From contig NZ_KB907307.1 in assembly GCF_000381925.1 (NCBI RefSeq), positions 1,364,001 through 1,428,000 on the forward strand: 64,000 nucleotides of DNA, given 5' to 3'. This stretch comes from Nocardia sp. BMG111209. Its GTDB lineage: Bacteria; Actinomycetota; Actinomycetes; Mycobacteriales; Mycobacteriaceae. This document shows positions 1-15,000 of this stretch, piece by piece; position 1 is the stretch's first letter; every line of letters starts with the position of its first letter. The notes beneath the pieces were generated by a model. The model did no database searches, was not told the DNA's origin, and worked only from the letters and a program-made list of their open reading frames with translations. A program made the translations under genes and the position numbers.

Positions 1-3000
1 TGGCGGACAGGCTGCGGGTCGATGACCGGGACGACTGGGTGGCGCTGCGTCCGGGCCCGGCCCTGGACGCCACCATGCTGACGCTGCGTGGCACGGCGCC
101 GGCGACGGATGCCCGGACGGACCACACATACAAGCTCGACGCGCTGGAGGCGTTCGCCCGCCGGTACGCGGAGGCGGCGCGGCGTGCACAGGAGTTGGCG
201 GCGGAGCAGTCCCGACTCGAAACGCCCTCGGCGCCGGATGGCTCGGCCGTCGCGGAGAATGCCGATCAGGGTGCAGCTTCTGCGCTCGGCGAATCTGTCA
301 GAACTATTGCAGCACAGCATAATTCGGAATCCGGGCCATCATCCGCCACCGGTACTCCGAGCGTGGCGGAATCCGGCGATCCCGGCCACGCACTGCCTGG
401 AGGCCCGGCGAACCCGCGCGACCGGCCACTACCCGGAGACACGTCCGACTCGGGCCGCCAGCTACCCGGAGACGCGGCCGACCCAGGCCACCATCTACCC
501 GGAGGCGCGGCTGACCTAGGCCATCGGCTACCCGGAGGCACGGCCGACCCAGGCCACCATCTACCCGGAGGCGCGGCCGACCCGGGCTATCGTCCGCCAC
601 CTGGAGCCCTCGCCGACCCAGACCACCGTCCACCCTCCGAGGACCTGGCCGACCCAGGCGACCGTCCGCCGCCGGGAGATCCGGCCGATCCGGGTGACTC
701 GCCGTCGCTGAGAGGTCCGGCCGACCCGCCGCCGGGAGGTCCGGCCGATCCCGGCCACCCGCCGCCCCCCAAAGGCCCGGCCGACCCAGGCGACCCCCCA
801 CCCCCCGCCGGCCCGCCGGACTCCGGCGATCCGTCCCGCAGTAACTGGACACCCGACGGCGCCCAGCACGAGTTCCACCCTCGAACCCGCCGCCTGCGAC
901 AGGCCCTGCGCGATCTGACCCATGCCACCGGCACGCGGACCCGGGCGTGGCACCGAGCGGCGGCGCGGCTGCGGGACATGGACATCGACGCCGACGGAAT
1001 GCAGTCCCGGATGTTGCGGGACCGGATCGCGGCAGCGGCCGAGCAGCCCGGTGCCTCGTACCGATTGCGCGAACTCCGCCGCGCAGCGGACTCCGGGGCA
1101 GGCATGCTGCTCCGGCACGCCGCCGCGGCCGAAGGGGTCGAGGTTCCCACCGATCATCAAGTGGAACAGGCGATCCGGGATCTGCTCGACGAGCGGGCCG
1201 CGCGGTCGGACCGGCAGCGCAGAGACCTCTCCCAGGAATTGATCGGCGGTCGCGCGAGTATCGAGCTGCTGCGCGAACTGGCCCGCGCACACGGGCTCGA
1301 GCCCGGCCGGCGGGACCGCACCGTCCTGATCGCGGAACTGCGGGCAGTCGAGGGGATCGACCCGCACCGATGGGAGTTGTCCGAGCGTAAGCCGAGGCGT
1401 GCCCGGCGGGAGGAACTGGCCCGCGAGTTCGGCATCGACCCTGCCGTATACGACCGGGACGACCTGATCGAACGACTGCAGCAGGCGATCGACGCGCGGG
1501 CCGCCCGGGCCGCCGCACAGCATCGCACCGCGATCGAGGCCCTGGACCGGTATCGGGTGGCGCGCGCGAACGAGTCGGTGCGCCGCGACCGGGCCCAGGC
1601 GGAGGCCGAACGGGAGGTGATGTTCCACAGCACCGATCAGAGCGACAAGGTCGATCGGGTACCGGGCGTCTCCTACCGCCGGATGCGGGTCGGCCCCGGA
1701 CATGTGCGCACCGTGGACGACGACGGGCAGCCGGTACGCGCGATCGGGGTCGGCAGCACCGGCGATCCCGACATCTACCTGGATGCCCAGGAACGCCGAA
1801 TTCTGGCCCTGCGCGGCTACACCGACATCGTCTACCGCCGGGTCCGGCTGGACGAGGACGGGCGGATCTGGGTCGGCAACCACCGCCCGCCGGCCGATCC
1901 ACCCGCGGTCCGCCCGGCCGCGCCGCACCGGCCCGGCGACTGGGTGCCCGCCGGTGCAGAACGGGAGCACCGCCCGAACTCCTGGATGATGCGCCGGGCG
2001 TTGCGCCAGACGGGCGACGAGATCCGCCGGCTGGCGAAGGCCCGGGACAAGGCCTTCGCCGAACTGGTGCGAACCGCCTATCGGATCGGGATCGACGGCC
2101 GCGAGATGACGGCCGGCGAATTGGCCGACGCGATCCGCTCGCGGACCGCCGCGGCTCAGGCCGAGGCCAACGAGTTGTGGAACCGGGCCGACCTACCGCA
2201 CACCGAACTCGAGAACTTCTTCGCCGAGCGACGGCGACTGGAAGGCCGCGCACAGCTGGTCGAGAAGAGCGGTAAGTCGCTGCTGAAGGCGATGGAGATC
2301 TACCATCGGCGGTTCGCCGTGCCGCTGGAACGCGCGCTGACCGACGCGGCCGTGGCGGCGGCGCGCGATGTGCTTGCCGCACACGGTGGCCGAGCGCTGG
2401 GCAAGGACGGCCGGCTGGTGGACGCCGACCATACGGCGCCGGAAGTGGCTCGGCTGGAACCGAATCGGCGGCTGCTGATCGTGTCCCCGGGCCGCAACCC
2501 GGACCGGATTCTCGCGCCGGACGTGCGGGGCGGACTGGCCGGCGGCGGCGAATTCGTGTTCCGGCAGGCGCGGGTGGACGAGCACGGCCGGGTCTGGCTG
2601 ACCGACCTGCGCGAATACGATCCGGCCCGGGACGAACCGGCCGCCCTCCCGGCCGCGGCGCCCGTGGCACCTGCCCCCGCGGCGCGTCCGCAGCGTCCAT
2701 CGGGTAAGGCGCCCGCCTCGGATCAGGAGGAGATGGACCGGGCAGTCCTGGACCGGGCCCGGGAGGCCGACCGATACGCGTTCTGGCGCGACGAGCTGGC
2801 GCAGCTGGCCGGGCTCGTGCCCAACCTGTCGATCGCGGAGTTGTCCAGGGACCGCTGGGCCGCGACGACCACGCGGCTGAAGCAGGAAGTCGCCGGTTAC
2901 ATCGAGGAACCGGGTGCGCCGGACCAGCCCGGAACGATGATCCGGGAACAACTGGGTGAGGCCGAGCGCAGTCGCCGCGAGGAACAGATCGACGCGATCG

Positions 3001-6000
3001 CCGCGGCGGCCCTGGCCCTGTACGGGGCCGAGGACGCGATCCGGCAGCTGGACGAGCGGATCCACCAGCTCGAGCTGAAGGGCGCGCGGCACGACGCCTC
3101 GCACCTGGTCCGGGTGCACGACGAGGCCGAACGCCTGGTTCGCCGGCGGGCGGCCGTGGCCGAGGCGGCGAAGCCGGTGCGCCGGCGCCTCGCCGAACTG
3201 GAGATGCGGCATTTCGAGGAGCCGGACAACTTCACCCCCGGCGATCTGCGTGCGCTCGCGGATGCCCGGGAGGTGGTGGCCCGCACGGACAACGAGATCG
3301 GCCGGATCGACGATCGGCGGGCCGCGCTGGTCGGCACCTGGCGGGATCGCGCGGCCGAGCACTGGCGGCAGGTCACCGGGGCGAGCGACAGTGCGCAGCC
3401 GCCGCTGTACCGGGTCGGCGAGCAGGTGTGGGTGGACTTCGGTGCGCCCGTCGCCGAGGACGGTTCCGGCGGCCGTCCGCCCCGGATCATCGTGGTGGCG
3501 GGCCGGGCGGAGTTCGGGCGGCCGGATGCCGCCGATCACGACGCCGCCTTCGCCGCCGCGCTACCGTACACCCCCGCGCTGGGCGCCCGGTTGCCCCGCG
3601 GCCTGGCCGGACTGCTGGACCTGCGGCCGGACACCGTCGTCGACTATCTGCGGGTGACCGCGAACGCCGTCGGCGACACCGAGACGGAATCGCTGCCACC
3701 GCCGCCGATCCGACGCTGGGTGGCCGACGGATTCGCCCCCGGCCAGCGATCGGTACTCGTGCCCGATCCGGTGGCCTGGCGGCAGATCATCTCCGAGGGC
3801 GCCGGAATTCCCGCCGGGCCGGACGGCCGCCGGATGCTGCCGTCGCAGAGCAGGCGGGCGGCCGAGCTGAGCCGGATCGTACCGGTGCCGCCCGACGAGA
3901 TCATGCTGAGCTGGGCGGATTCCGACGGTACCTGGCACGACATCCACGAGCGCGAGGCGCGGGCCTATCGGGCGTACCAGCCGCAACTGCCGCCCGGCGT
4001 CAAGCTGGCCAAGTACTGGGGTCTGCGGGCCGGTGACTGGCGATTGCCGCCGAAGGGGTGGGCGCCGTTCGGTGGGGAGGACCGCCGGGGTGTCCACCCC
4101 CGGACCTACGACGAGAAGATGCCGGACGGATTCAGCGGCGACTACGCCATCGACCCGTTCCAGGACGGGGTCGAACCGCTGCTGTACTACGCCCTCACCG
4201 GGCAATGGCCCGAGATGAGCTTCGAGGAAGAGCTCTCGCTCACCCCCGAGGGCCGATTCCTGTTGTGGGCCAGCCAGGGTCCGGTCGGAGGTCCCGAGCC
4301 GCCGCCGGGCTGGGACGAGGACCTGCATCACGAAATGCTGCTCGACGGTGCGCTGTACACCGTCGGCAAGCGATGGGTGCAGATCAGCGCGGAGGCCAAG
4401 AAACATCCGTGGCTGCTGCGGTGGATCCAGGGCCGCCCCGATATCGGCGAGTGGGCGCTGGCGCACAGCCGTGGACTGCCGAACGGCCCGTTCGATCCGG
4501 ATCACCCTGTGCTGCGCAAGATTCCGATCGTGCGGAGTTTCCGCAAGTTCAAGTGGCACGGTTCGGACGTCTGGCAGCAGCTGTTCCGGAGCCAGACGGA
4601 GGCCGAGCACCTGCCGCTCGCGGACCGCACGGCGCTGCAGGTGGCCCGGACCGTCCGCGGGCAGGAACGCTGGGCCGCGGTGCAGCGCTGGGCCGATCGA
4701 GTGCTGGAGGGTTTCGCCGCGGACGAGCACGACACCGACGCCGACCGGATCCGGGCCGTCCTGGCCGAGCCGCGGGATCCGTTGCTGGACAACCAGGACG
4801 GCGGCGGCAGCTTCCTCGGCGGATTGACCTTCGCGCACGACTCCGAGGGCAACCTGCTGCCGGCCGATCAGCTGCGGGCCCGCATCGTGGCGATCAAGAA
4901 CCATCTGATGCGGGACGAACTGCTGGTCCGCGACCACCGTAGTCCGGACGAACTGCCGGTCAGGAAGCAGGTGGAGCGGCTGGCCCACATCGCCGACGCC
5001 TGGCATCGGTTGTCCGGCGTCGGCGACGGGATCGGCCGCCGCTCGCCGCTGCGCGAGGATCTGGTGCTACTCGAAGACGCATGGGCCGAACACGAATTCC
5101 TCGCGAAGAACCCGGGTCGCACCTGGGAGGACGCGGACCGGTACGCGGCCGGGCTCGGCTTCGATTGGGACAAGGTGCGTCCGCGGTTGAGCGAGCATTT
5201 CGTGCTGCGCCGCGGCGAGTTGCTGCATCCGGGCGAACTGCCCGATGATGCGCCGGAACGGTTGCGGCCCAGAGCATTACCCGGATGGTCGCGACGAATG
5301 TTGTTCAACGCCTGGGACAAACAGGTGTTGTTCATGCGGATCCCTTACGCACCTGAGTCTTTGCCGGTCGGTACCGAGTGGGAGTCGCCGCCGGCGCGGC
5401 GGGCGGCGGAGATCCTGCCCGAGATCACGGCGCGGTACGACATCCGCGGTCTGCCGGACGAGCCCGAGCAGGCACTGCGCGTGCTGGCGGAACGGGCCGC
5501 CGACGGCAGGCTGCCCGGGGTGCGGGTGGGCCACGCCATCGACGATCCCTGGCTGGAGCTCGCGGTGTGGGCCGGCCGGGTGGAGGCGTTCGCGGCGGCG
5601 GATACGCCCGGCGCGCGCGGGCCGTGGGCGGACCGGCTGGGCGAACCGGCGGCGGCCGACGGCGGCCGGGCCGAACGGCTCGCGACTATCCGGCGCTGGC
5701 GACGGGACCTGGAGCAATGGCTGCGGGATCTGCAGGGGCAGTCGGAACCCTTGCCGGTCCGGGTGGCCGTCGTCAACCGGCTGTTCGCCGAACGGGATGC
5801 GTCCGTGCTGGAGCGGGCCGCCGCACTGGACGAGCTGCGGGCCGAACTGCCGGGCCTGCCCGTGCGCCTGCACGAATTGCTTTCCGCCGAGCCGAGTTCC
5901 GACTCCGGGCGAGCCCGGTACTTCGACGATGCGGCGCAACGTGTTCCGGCCGAGTTCCGGGAACAGCTCGACCGGCTCGCGGCGGCCACCACCGCTTATC

Positions 6001-9000
6001 ACGAGGCCGACGCCGACGTCGCCGGATTCGACGAGATCATCGATGACCGCCTCGGCGTCGACGCCCGGCTGGCCGTCCACCCCCGCCGGGGCGAGGCGCC
6101 GCGCGCCCTCCTCGACGATCCGGTGATCCAGCGCGCCGACCTCGAACGGCTGCGGCAGCGGTCGGCGCAGGCGATCGTCGTGCGCGACAGTGTGGCGGAG
6201 TCGCTCGAGGCGGCCGTGGCCGGGCTCCCGGTGACCGCGGCGCGGCTGCGCGAGGCGGATCCGGCGGCCCGCGCGGCACTGTTCCAGCAACTGCGCACGG
6301 CACCGGTCCAGGCCCGCACCGCACTCCCCTATTTCGACCGGCTGGCGCAGGCGGAGCTGACAGCGGACGCCTATCACGCGGCCGCCGCGCGGGCGACCGC
6401 ACTGCAGGCCGACGTCGCCCGAGCCGCCGCCCGCGAGCGGCTCGCCCCCGACCCCAGCCCGGCCCGGCAGCAGGCCGCCGCCGCTGTACCGAGGAACGCA
6501 GCGGACCGGGTGCAGATCGGCCATCGGGTGTGGGATGCGGTGCTGGACAACCTGTCCGACGACGAGCGGGCAGTGCTGCGCGACTATCTGAACGGCGACG
6601 GCACGCAGCCGTCCCCGGAAACCGTCGCGGTGCTCGACGACATACTGCGACGTCAGCGGCTGCCGGAGGTCACGGTGGTGACCTTCGACGGCCGGTACGG
6701 GCTGTTCGGACCGGACGGTGGCCGGCCCGGCGGGGTGTATCACGTGCCCGGACATCTGGAGGTCATGCTCGGCACGAGGGTCGCCACGCCCACCTACCGG
6801 CTGGAACTGACCGTCCCCGAAGGCACTCCGGGACTGTTCGTCGGTGCCGCGAACATGTTCCGGGCCGGACTGGACGCGCCGCGCCTGCTGCTCGCGCGCG
6901 ATCTGGTCGTCCAGATCCAGGAGGTCCGCTCGGCCGGCGGCGGGGTTGTGGTGCGCGGCACGGTGGTCGCGGCCGATCGCGCGGGCGCGCGGCCGGTGAT
7001 CCGGCCGCATCCGGCCGACGAATACCGGCAGTCGATCGCGCTGGCGCGGGATCGGCAGGCGGCCGCGCTCGGTGATGTTGTGCGGTTGATCCGGAGCCTG
7101 GGTGTCGATCCCGGCACGGCGGCCGGTGCCGAACTGGCCCGCGCCGGCCTGAGCGCGGTGGCCGCCGAGCGCGGACGGCTCGCGGCCGCCCGGACGCGTG
7201 GTGCCGATGTCGCCGACGACCTGGCTGTCCTGCGTGTCGTCCGCCAGGCCATGGGTGCGGCCACCCAGCGCTACTGGGAGTCCGTCGCCGACGAGGAGCG
7301 ATTGCGCGCGGAGACCTACGCGCTCGGCCCGGAAACCACGGCCCCCGGCTCCTCCGATTCCCATGGCTCCCCCGCCGCCCCGTCCGATCATGGGCCGGGT
7401 TCGGCTACTCCACCTACCGGATCCGCGGATGCCGCAACCCCGGCGGCGGATCCTGGCGCCGCAGTGGCGAATGCCGGTGCGCATGAGTCGAAGTCCACCG
7501 TGGGTTCGCCGAATCCCGTTGCGGCAGAGTCGACCACCGGTGTGGCAGCGTCGAGCGACTTTGCCTCGGCGTCGGACACTGGTGCAGCAGAGCTGAATCC
7601 CGTCACAGCACAGTCGACCCCCGGTGCGGCGGCGCAATACGACAATTCCTCCGCACTGAATACGGGTGCAGCAGAGCGGAGTCTCGATGCAGCAGAGCCG
7701 ACCACCGGCGCAGTGGTGCCGAACGTCGATGCCTCGGCGACGAATAATGTTGCGACAGAGCTGAATCCCGAAGCAAGGCAAAATCCCGGCGCCACCGAAC
7801 CTAATCCCGGCGCAAGGCGGAACCCCGGCGCCATCGCACCTAATCCCGGCGCAAGGCGGAACCCCGGCGCCATCGCACCTAATCCCGACGCAAGGCGGAA
7901 CCCCGGCGCCACCGCACCCAATCCCGACACGCGGCAGAATTCCGGCGCGACCGCGCCGAATACCGATGTGGCCGCGCCAAATCCCAGTGCGGTAGCGTCG
8001 GATCCCGATACAGCGGCATCAAATCCTGGTGCGGCAATGCCGCCGTCCGAGGTCAGCTCGGCGGGACCGGGTGCCGATGCCGACATCTCCGCAGTCGAGG
8101 CGCGTGCGGCCGCGGATTTCCCGGACGTGTTCGAGCGGCCGCGCACACTCGCGGAGTTGCACGAAAGATTGCGCGCCGGAACCCCTTTCGAAGATCTGCT
8201 GACAGTCCGCGCGGCGTCGTATCGACGGCACGGCCAGGTCCCGCCCACGCTGTCGCGGGAAAGCCTCACCGACTTCCTGCACCGGATCTGGGACGAGCGT
8301 GCTGTCGAGGGCGGCCCGGACGTCTACCGCAGCTACAGCCTGGACCCAGGAAAGGACGCGGTCCGCGATCCGCAGGCCCATGTGGCGCGGCTCGGCGAGA
8401 TTCTGGCCGCCAGGTTCCGGGAGCAGGACCAGGTCGCCACCATGAAGGGGGGCAGTGCATTCGTCCCCGAGAACGCCGCCACCCTCGATCCGGACGCGGT
8501 CGAGTTCGTCCACTTCTGGCGGGCCGGCTTCGGCTCCGTCGACCGGCGGCTCCGCGTGTACATCAACACGACCGGCGAAGCCATGCTGGACATCGCTCGC
8601 GAGATCGTGCACGAGGTGGTGGACCACCATTCCGGATTTCCCGGCGTCCAGGGCGTGCGGGTGCTGGGCCCACAGCAGGCCCGCGCGGACGGGATCGTCG
8701 TCTATGTGGAGTCGCCGGCGGCAGTCGAGCGAGTTGTCGCATGGCTGAAGCAACTTCAGCAGCGCCGCCCGGACGCCTTCCGGTGGCAGGTCCCGCCGAT
8801 GACCGAACAGGTCTTGCCCGGCGTAAGCGTCGGAACCGAACCGCCGCGTGGCACCCACGGCCGGGAAACCTTCGGATCGTTGCGCTCGAACATCATTGAG
8901 CGGGCGCTGACGGCGCTGCAGACCGAGGATTTCGGCGCCTTCGAGGCCGCCGTACTGGTCGGTTTCCGCAGGGCCGGTCTGGATCCGGACGACCCGGCCC

Positions 9001-12000
9001 GCAATCTCCCACCGGTGCAACAGGATCCGGCGGCCGGCCCGGACACGGAGGACACCCCGACGCCCGCTGCGGCCGTGTCGGATTCGCCCGCCGTACCCGA
9101 GGCGGAACGGCCTGCTGTGGTCGTGTCGGATTCGCCTGCCGTCCCCGGAGCGGAACGGCCTGCCGTGGTCGTGCCGGAATCGCCTGCCGCACCCGAAGTG
9201 GAACGGCCTGCCGTGGTCGTGTCGGATTCGCCTGCCGTCCCCGGAGCGGAACGGCCTGCTGTGGTCGTGTCGGAATCGCCTGCCGTACCCGAAGTGGAAC
9301 GGCCTGCCGTGGTTGTGTCGGAATCGCCTGCCGTACCCGAAGGGGAACGGCCCGCTGCGGCCACGTCAGGTTCGTCGATCTACCCACCCGAGGTCCCGGC
9401 CAGCCCGGCACCCGCCCCCGAGCCCGGCGCACCGCAGAACACCCCGGCCACCGTCGGCCCAGCGGAACCCGAGCCGGGCGCACCACTCAACAACCCGGCC
9501 ACCGTCGGCCCGGCCGAACCCGTCCCCGGCGTACCACAGAACGCCCTGGTCGCGGCTGGCCCGGCCGAAGAACCGGACCGGGCAACCGATTCCACCGACG
9601 ACAATTCGGATGACGACCCAGCCGCGACGATCGGCCGGAACGGGCAGCCCGGAGAGCCCGGCGCTAGGGTCGATCCGGGCGTCGCCGATGCTGTCCGACA
9701 AATCGCCGAGCCTGCCGAAACCCGTAGTGAGACAACGAGTTCTCCGAACAGCGGCTCGCCCACGACGATCAACTGGAACGGGCAGCCCGGGAACCTCGAC
9801 TCAGCGGCCGATCCGGTTGTCGGCGATGCTGCCCCACAGATCGCCGACCTTCCCGATAAGTTCAGCGAGACAACGAGTTCTCCGATCATTGACTCGCCCG
9901 CGACTGCCCTGCCGACCGAAGGGGCACCCGCCGACCCTCCGGGCAACGTCGGCAGCACAGCCGATCCGAATGCCTCGAACGCAGCTCAATCTGCTGCCGA
10001 CGCGGTCGAACAAATCAGCAACACAACGGATTCCGATGACGAGAATCCGGACGGCCCGTCGGGTTCGGCGACAGTGCCTGCCGGAATACCGGATCCGGGC
10101 GGGCAGCCCGGAAACACAGGCGCTGTCGCGGATCCGGACGCCGCCGATTCGGAACAGCCTGCCACGAAGGCGACCGACCCCGTCGCAAGCACGGCCCATC
10201 CTGCGACCGGCGAGGCCGAGCCCGCGCCAGGCGAGGTCCGGTTCGCCGAACCCAGGAGCACGGTCGAATCGGCCGACGGCGAAGGAGAATCGGATCCCCT
10301 TGATACCTCTCGGGCCGCCGAGGAAACGGCCGACCCCGTCACTGGTGACGCCCGGTCCGTCGCCGAGGAGCCCCGGTCTGTGGCGGGTGAGGCCCCGTCC
10401 GCCACCGATGAGGCTCGGTCCGTGGCTGATGTGGCCGAGCCCGCGATAGGTTCGATCCCATCTGTCCCGAAACCGGTAGGCCCTGCCGTCGAAGCCGGCT
10501 CGCCTGACGGCTCGGCGGCGGACGACCACATCAGGAGCCCAGCCGAACTGGTGCTGGGCTCGGCCGAACAACTCAGCGGAAGAACAGATTCGGCTGCGGC
10601 AGAGCCGGGTACGGTCGCGCTGTCTCCCGGGGCCTCGCCGGATCCAGCCGGGCAACCCGATCCAGCCAGGCAACCGGACTCGGCCCAGCAACGGGATTCA
10701 GCCCGGCAACAGGATTCAGCCGGGCAGCAGCCCGATTCGGCCGGGCAACCGGATTCAGCTGGGCAACCGGACTCGGCCCGGCAACGGGATTCGGCCCGGC
10801 AACAGGGCTCGGCTGGGCAGCGGGATTCGGCCGGGCAACAGGACTCGGCTGGGCAACCGGACTCGGCCCGGCAACGGGATTCGGCCCGGCAACGGGGCTC
10901 GGCTGGGCTACAGGATTCGGCTGGGCTACAAGACTCGGCTGGGCAACGGGATTCAGCCCGGCAGCCGGACGGCGTCGAGGACGATCCGTTAGTCGCAGGG
11001 TCGTCCGGGTCCGCTGTGGACGACGCATCCGCGATGGATCCCAGTGCTGAGCCGATCGAAGAACGCAGCGAGACATCGGATCTCGCTGCGGAGGAGTCGG
11101 ACGACGGGTCGTTCCCCGCGGCACCACCCACCGCGGGAACACCGGAGCCCACTCGGCCCGAGTCGGCTCGCATCTCGGACGAGTCGGCCGCCGCGGCCGT
11201 ACGCGAGATGCGGGGGCTGGTCTTCGCGGATCAGCCGGACGGGTGGTCGGTGCTGGAGATCGATCCGCGTCTGGTTGCGGCGTGGGAGGTTCTGTCGCGC
11301 AACGAGATCGGGCGAGCGGCCGCTGAGCTGCTGCGGGCCGCCGGCGCGGCCGTGCGGCTGGTGGACGACGGGGACGGCGATCGTTTCGACGGCCGGACCA
11401 TGGACGTGGTCATCGATGTCGGCCTTCGTGGTGAAGTAGCGCTCGCCGGTGCCATCGTGGAGGCCGCGGCGCGGGCCGAGACGGTGTTGTCCGGTGCGGT
11501 CGAGGTGTCGCCGACGCAGATCCGCCGATCGGAGCGGATGGAGCATGTCGCGGCGCGGATCTGGGCCGAGGCAGCGGCATATGGCCTGCGCGAGGAGTTC
11601 TACCGGGAACTCGGGGCGGTGGGGATCGGCGTTCCCGAGGATCCGACGGTGGTCCGTGCCGAGGTGGTCGCGCAGTTCCTGGCCTGGCACGACCGGTTCG
11701 ACCGGGACATGAGAGACCAGGGATTCCGCGTCCCGCGCAGGCTCACGCGGCCGGCCGTGCCAGAGAACCGGATCGGCCTCCGGCAGATCTACCTGGACGC
11801 GTACGACCGCTCGATTGCGGCGGCTTCCGGGGAGTCGGCGGCGGCCGCGCGGCAGCTCGGTCGTGCGGCGGGAACAGCGGCGCTGCTGGCCGATTCGCGT
11901 TTCGAGTGGGTCGACGGCCCCGGCGATACCCGCCGTCGCGCGGCCGCCGGCCAGGAATGGGACGTTGCCGAGTCCGGTTCGATCGCCGAATTCGTCCCGC

Positions 12001-15000
12001 CGACTACGGAAGTCGTGCGGCAGGTGCAGGAATTGGTGCGCGAGCACGCGGCCGCCACCCGGCTGCTGCGACGGCTGGATGCGGCGTTCGACGATCTCCA
12101 CGCCGAGCTCCGGCGGAACCTCGCGGTCCCGGCGGATGCGTTGTCCGGCAACCGGATGGAGCAGGCCCGCCGGGTCCTGGACGGTGTGGCCGCGTGGACC
12201 CGGCACGGCACGGTGGACAACTCCCGGGTGTGGATGCTCGGGGAGCTGGCGACCCGATCCGCTCGGGCGCAGGCGGAGCTGGCTCGCATCGATGCCGCAC
12301 TCGCCGATATCGCCGGTCCGTCGGTACGGATTGGTATCGACGAAGCCGGTGTGGTGCGGGTGGTGACCGGCGACGCGCCTCCGGCGACGCCGCGGGTCGT
12401 CCCGGCCTTGGACCACGAGCAGTGGGCGACGACGCGTCCGCGGACCGTTTCGAGCCTGGTCGAGTACCTGGATCACGAACCCGGCTCGCCGGTGTGGTGG
12501 GCGGCCGGCGTGCTGGACGAGCGCGGTGTGGTGCTGCGCTACACCCTGGACCGGGAATCCCGGTCGCTGGGCTACGATCCCGCCACGAATTCCCTGTTGC
12601 TGCACGGTGACGAGCGGCCCGAGGAGCTGATCGCGGCCGCGGTACTGCTGTCCATGGATCCGGGACCGGCCGTTGCCCCGCAGCGGCTGACCACATCCCG
12701 CGACGAATACATCCGGCTGATGCTGGACCACCGCGCCGAGGCAGTGGCCCTGCCGCTGAGCCGGCTGCAGGCGGACCTGCGACGGCCCGCCCCCGCGCTG
12801 CCCGAACCGGATTCCGCCTCGCCTCGGGACGTCTACCACGACGCTTACCACGGCGCATGGCGATTCGCGCAGGGGCTGTTCGATGCGGATCGCGTCACGG
12901 AGGAGATGGTGCGCGGGGCCGCGCACCGCGCCGGGGTTCGAGCGGTCCGGGCCATCGTGGACGCGCAGGGCGCGGCGGTCGCACGCGACAGTCTCTCGGC
13001 CCGGTTCGGGGCGGAATGGGATCGTGCGCACGGAGCGGAACCGGGCTCGGCCGGATTCGACGACCTGCTGCTCGCGGACAGCTCGGAGCGTCGCGACCAG
13101 CTTGCCCGCGAATACGTCCGGGAGATCGAGCAATTCCGCCGGCTGCGGGCGCAGTGGCACCACTACATTCCGGCCGGCCCGGCCGAACGCATCTACACCG
13201 AGGCCTACGATCGCGCGTACCGGCGGGCCCAGCGCGCCCGCAGCGGCACGCTGCCTCCGACGGCCGCCGCCTCGGCCGGGCTGCGGGCTGTGCGCCGCCA
13301 TCTCGACCGCGTCACGCCGGAGCACGCCGAGATCGCCATGGACGTGGCCCGCGGCGCCGCACACGGCCTCGACTGGCGGTGGGGCCGGCCGGTCCGGTCG
13401 AGCTTCCGCTACGATCCCGTCGAACCATTGGAACTCGTTGTCGCACACCAGAATTCCGACGAGAGGCGAGCGGGGCCGGATCTCGTCTCCCGGGCTGCAC
13501 TGGACGTACTCGTCGCGGGGCTCGGCTCCGGGTGGAGTGCCGAGCGGCTGACCGGCCGGGTGGTCCGGGCCCGGAACCACGCCGCCGGGGATCCGTCGCC
13601 GCATCTGTTCGTGGTGGCCGAGCCAGGCGAACAACTCGACGCGCTGCGGGAATTGGCGCTCGCGGCACCGCAATTCGGCACGGTGCTGTGGGACGGCACG
13701 CACATCCTGCACTATCGCGTGGCCGAACTCGATCCGATGGGCCGGCCGCGAACACGGCACATCGATGCGCGCACGGCCGAGGGTGCGCAACGGCAACCCA
13801 GCCGGGAAGAGTCGTTCGCCCAGATGCTGGGTCATTACCTCCGCTATCGCCTCGAGGGCCGGACCGAGCTCGGCTACCACGAATGGCTCGGACAGCTACT
13901 GGCCGGTGCGCTCGCGTACGAGGCGCGGCCCGAAGCGACGGTCGTCGTCGGCCTCGCCGATGATTTCCTGGACTTCGGTTATCGCCAGGCCGAATCCGAT
14001 GCGGAGATCAGGTCGCCGCATCCGGCTTTCGTGGCTCACCTGCTGCGGACCCGGCGCGTGCCCCTACCGGCCGCCGCCACACCCGTGCCGACCGTCCCGG
14101 GCATGTCCGCCCACCATGTCCCGGTGCGGGACATGGCCGTTCCGGTCCGACTGGAGCGCGCCGAGGACGGCACCTGGCAGGTCGCGGATCCGATCGGGCG
14201 TGGTGACCGCGCGGACATGATCGCCGAGCACCTGCGAGGCATGTGGGACATCGACGCCGCTGCCCTGCTCGAGCGGATCTCGACGATGCTGACCTACGGC
14301 CGGTCCACGCTGACCCCCGTGGACCCGCACGGCCGCCGGCGACCCGCCCCGGCGCAGCGCGGACGTCTGCCCTGGAACCGGCGGCGCGCCGAGTTGCCGG
14401 CTGGGGATGCGGTGGTGCCGGAGCGCAGCGAGTCGCCGCCCACCGATAAGGCCGCACCGGGCCGCCGGGCACCGGCGCCACCGACCGGTGCGGCGGGGAC
14501 GGGCCGGGTTCGCTTGCCGCGTGGCGGTGTACCGCTGGATCGTGCTGCGCTGCCGCGTAATTCGGCGATTCCGGGCGAGAGTGCAGTCGTACCAGGCGAT
14601 TCGGAGATGTTGCGGGATCCGATCGCGCCGGATGAGGATACGGCGGCGCCGGGCAATCCGGAGATGTCGCGGAATCCGATCGCGCCGGACGAGAAGGCTG
14701 TCGTACCAGGCGATCCGGAGACATTGCGGAATCCGAGTGCGCCGGGCGAGGATACGGCCGTGCCGGGCAGTCCGGAGATGTCGCGGGATCCGAGGGCGCC
14801 GGGCGAGAGTGCGGTCGTGCCGGGCGATCCGGAAATGTCGCGGAATTCGAGTGCGCCGGGCGAGGATACGGCCGTGCCGGGCAGTCCGGAGATGTCGCGG
14901 GATCCGAGGGCGCCGGACGAGGATGCGGTCGTGCCGGGCGATCCGGAAATGTCGCGGAATTCGAGTGCGCCGGGCGAGGATACGGCCGTGCCGGGCAGTC

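Noticed and set aside
8585..8680. HEVVDHH in the HopA1-like domain considered as a zinc-peptidase motif
   Set aside because: The spacing is HExxD, not HExxH, and there is no downstream third ligand; the surrounding pattern fits the HopA1 fold.
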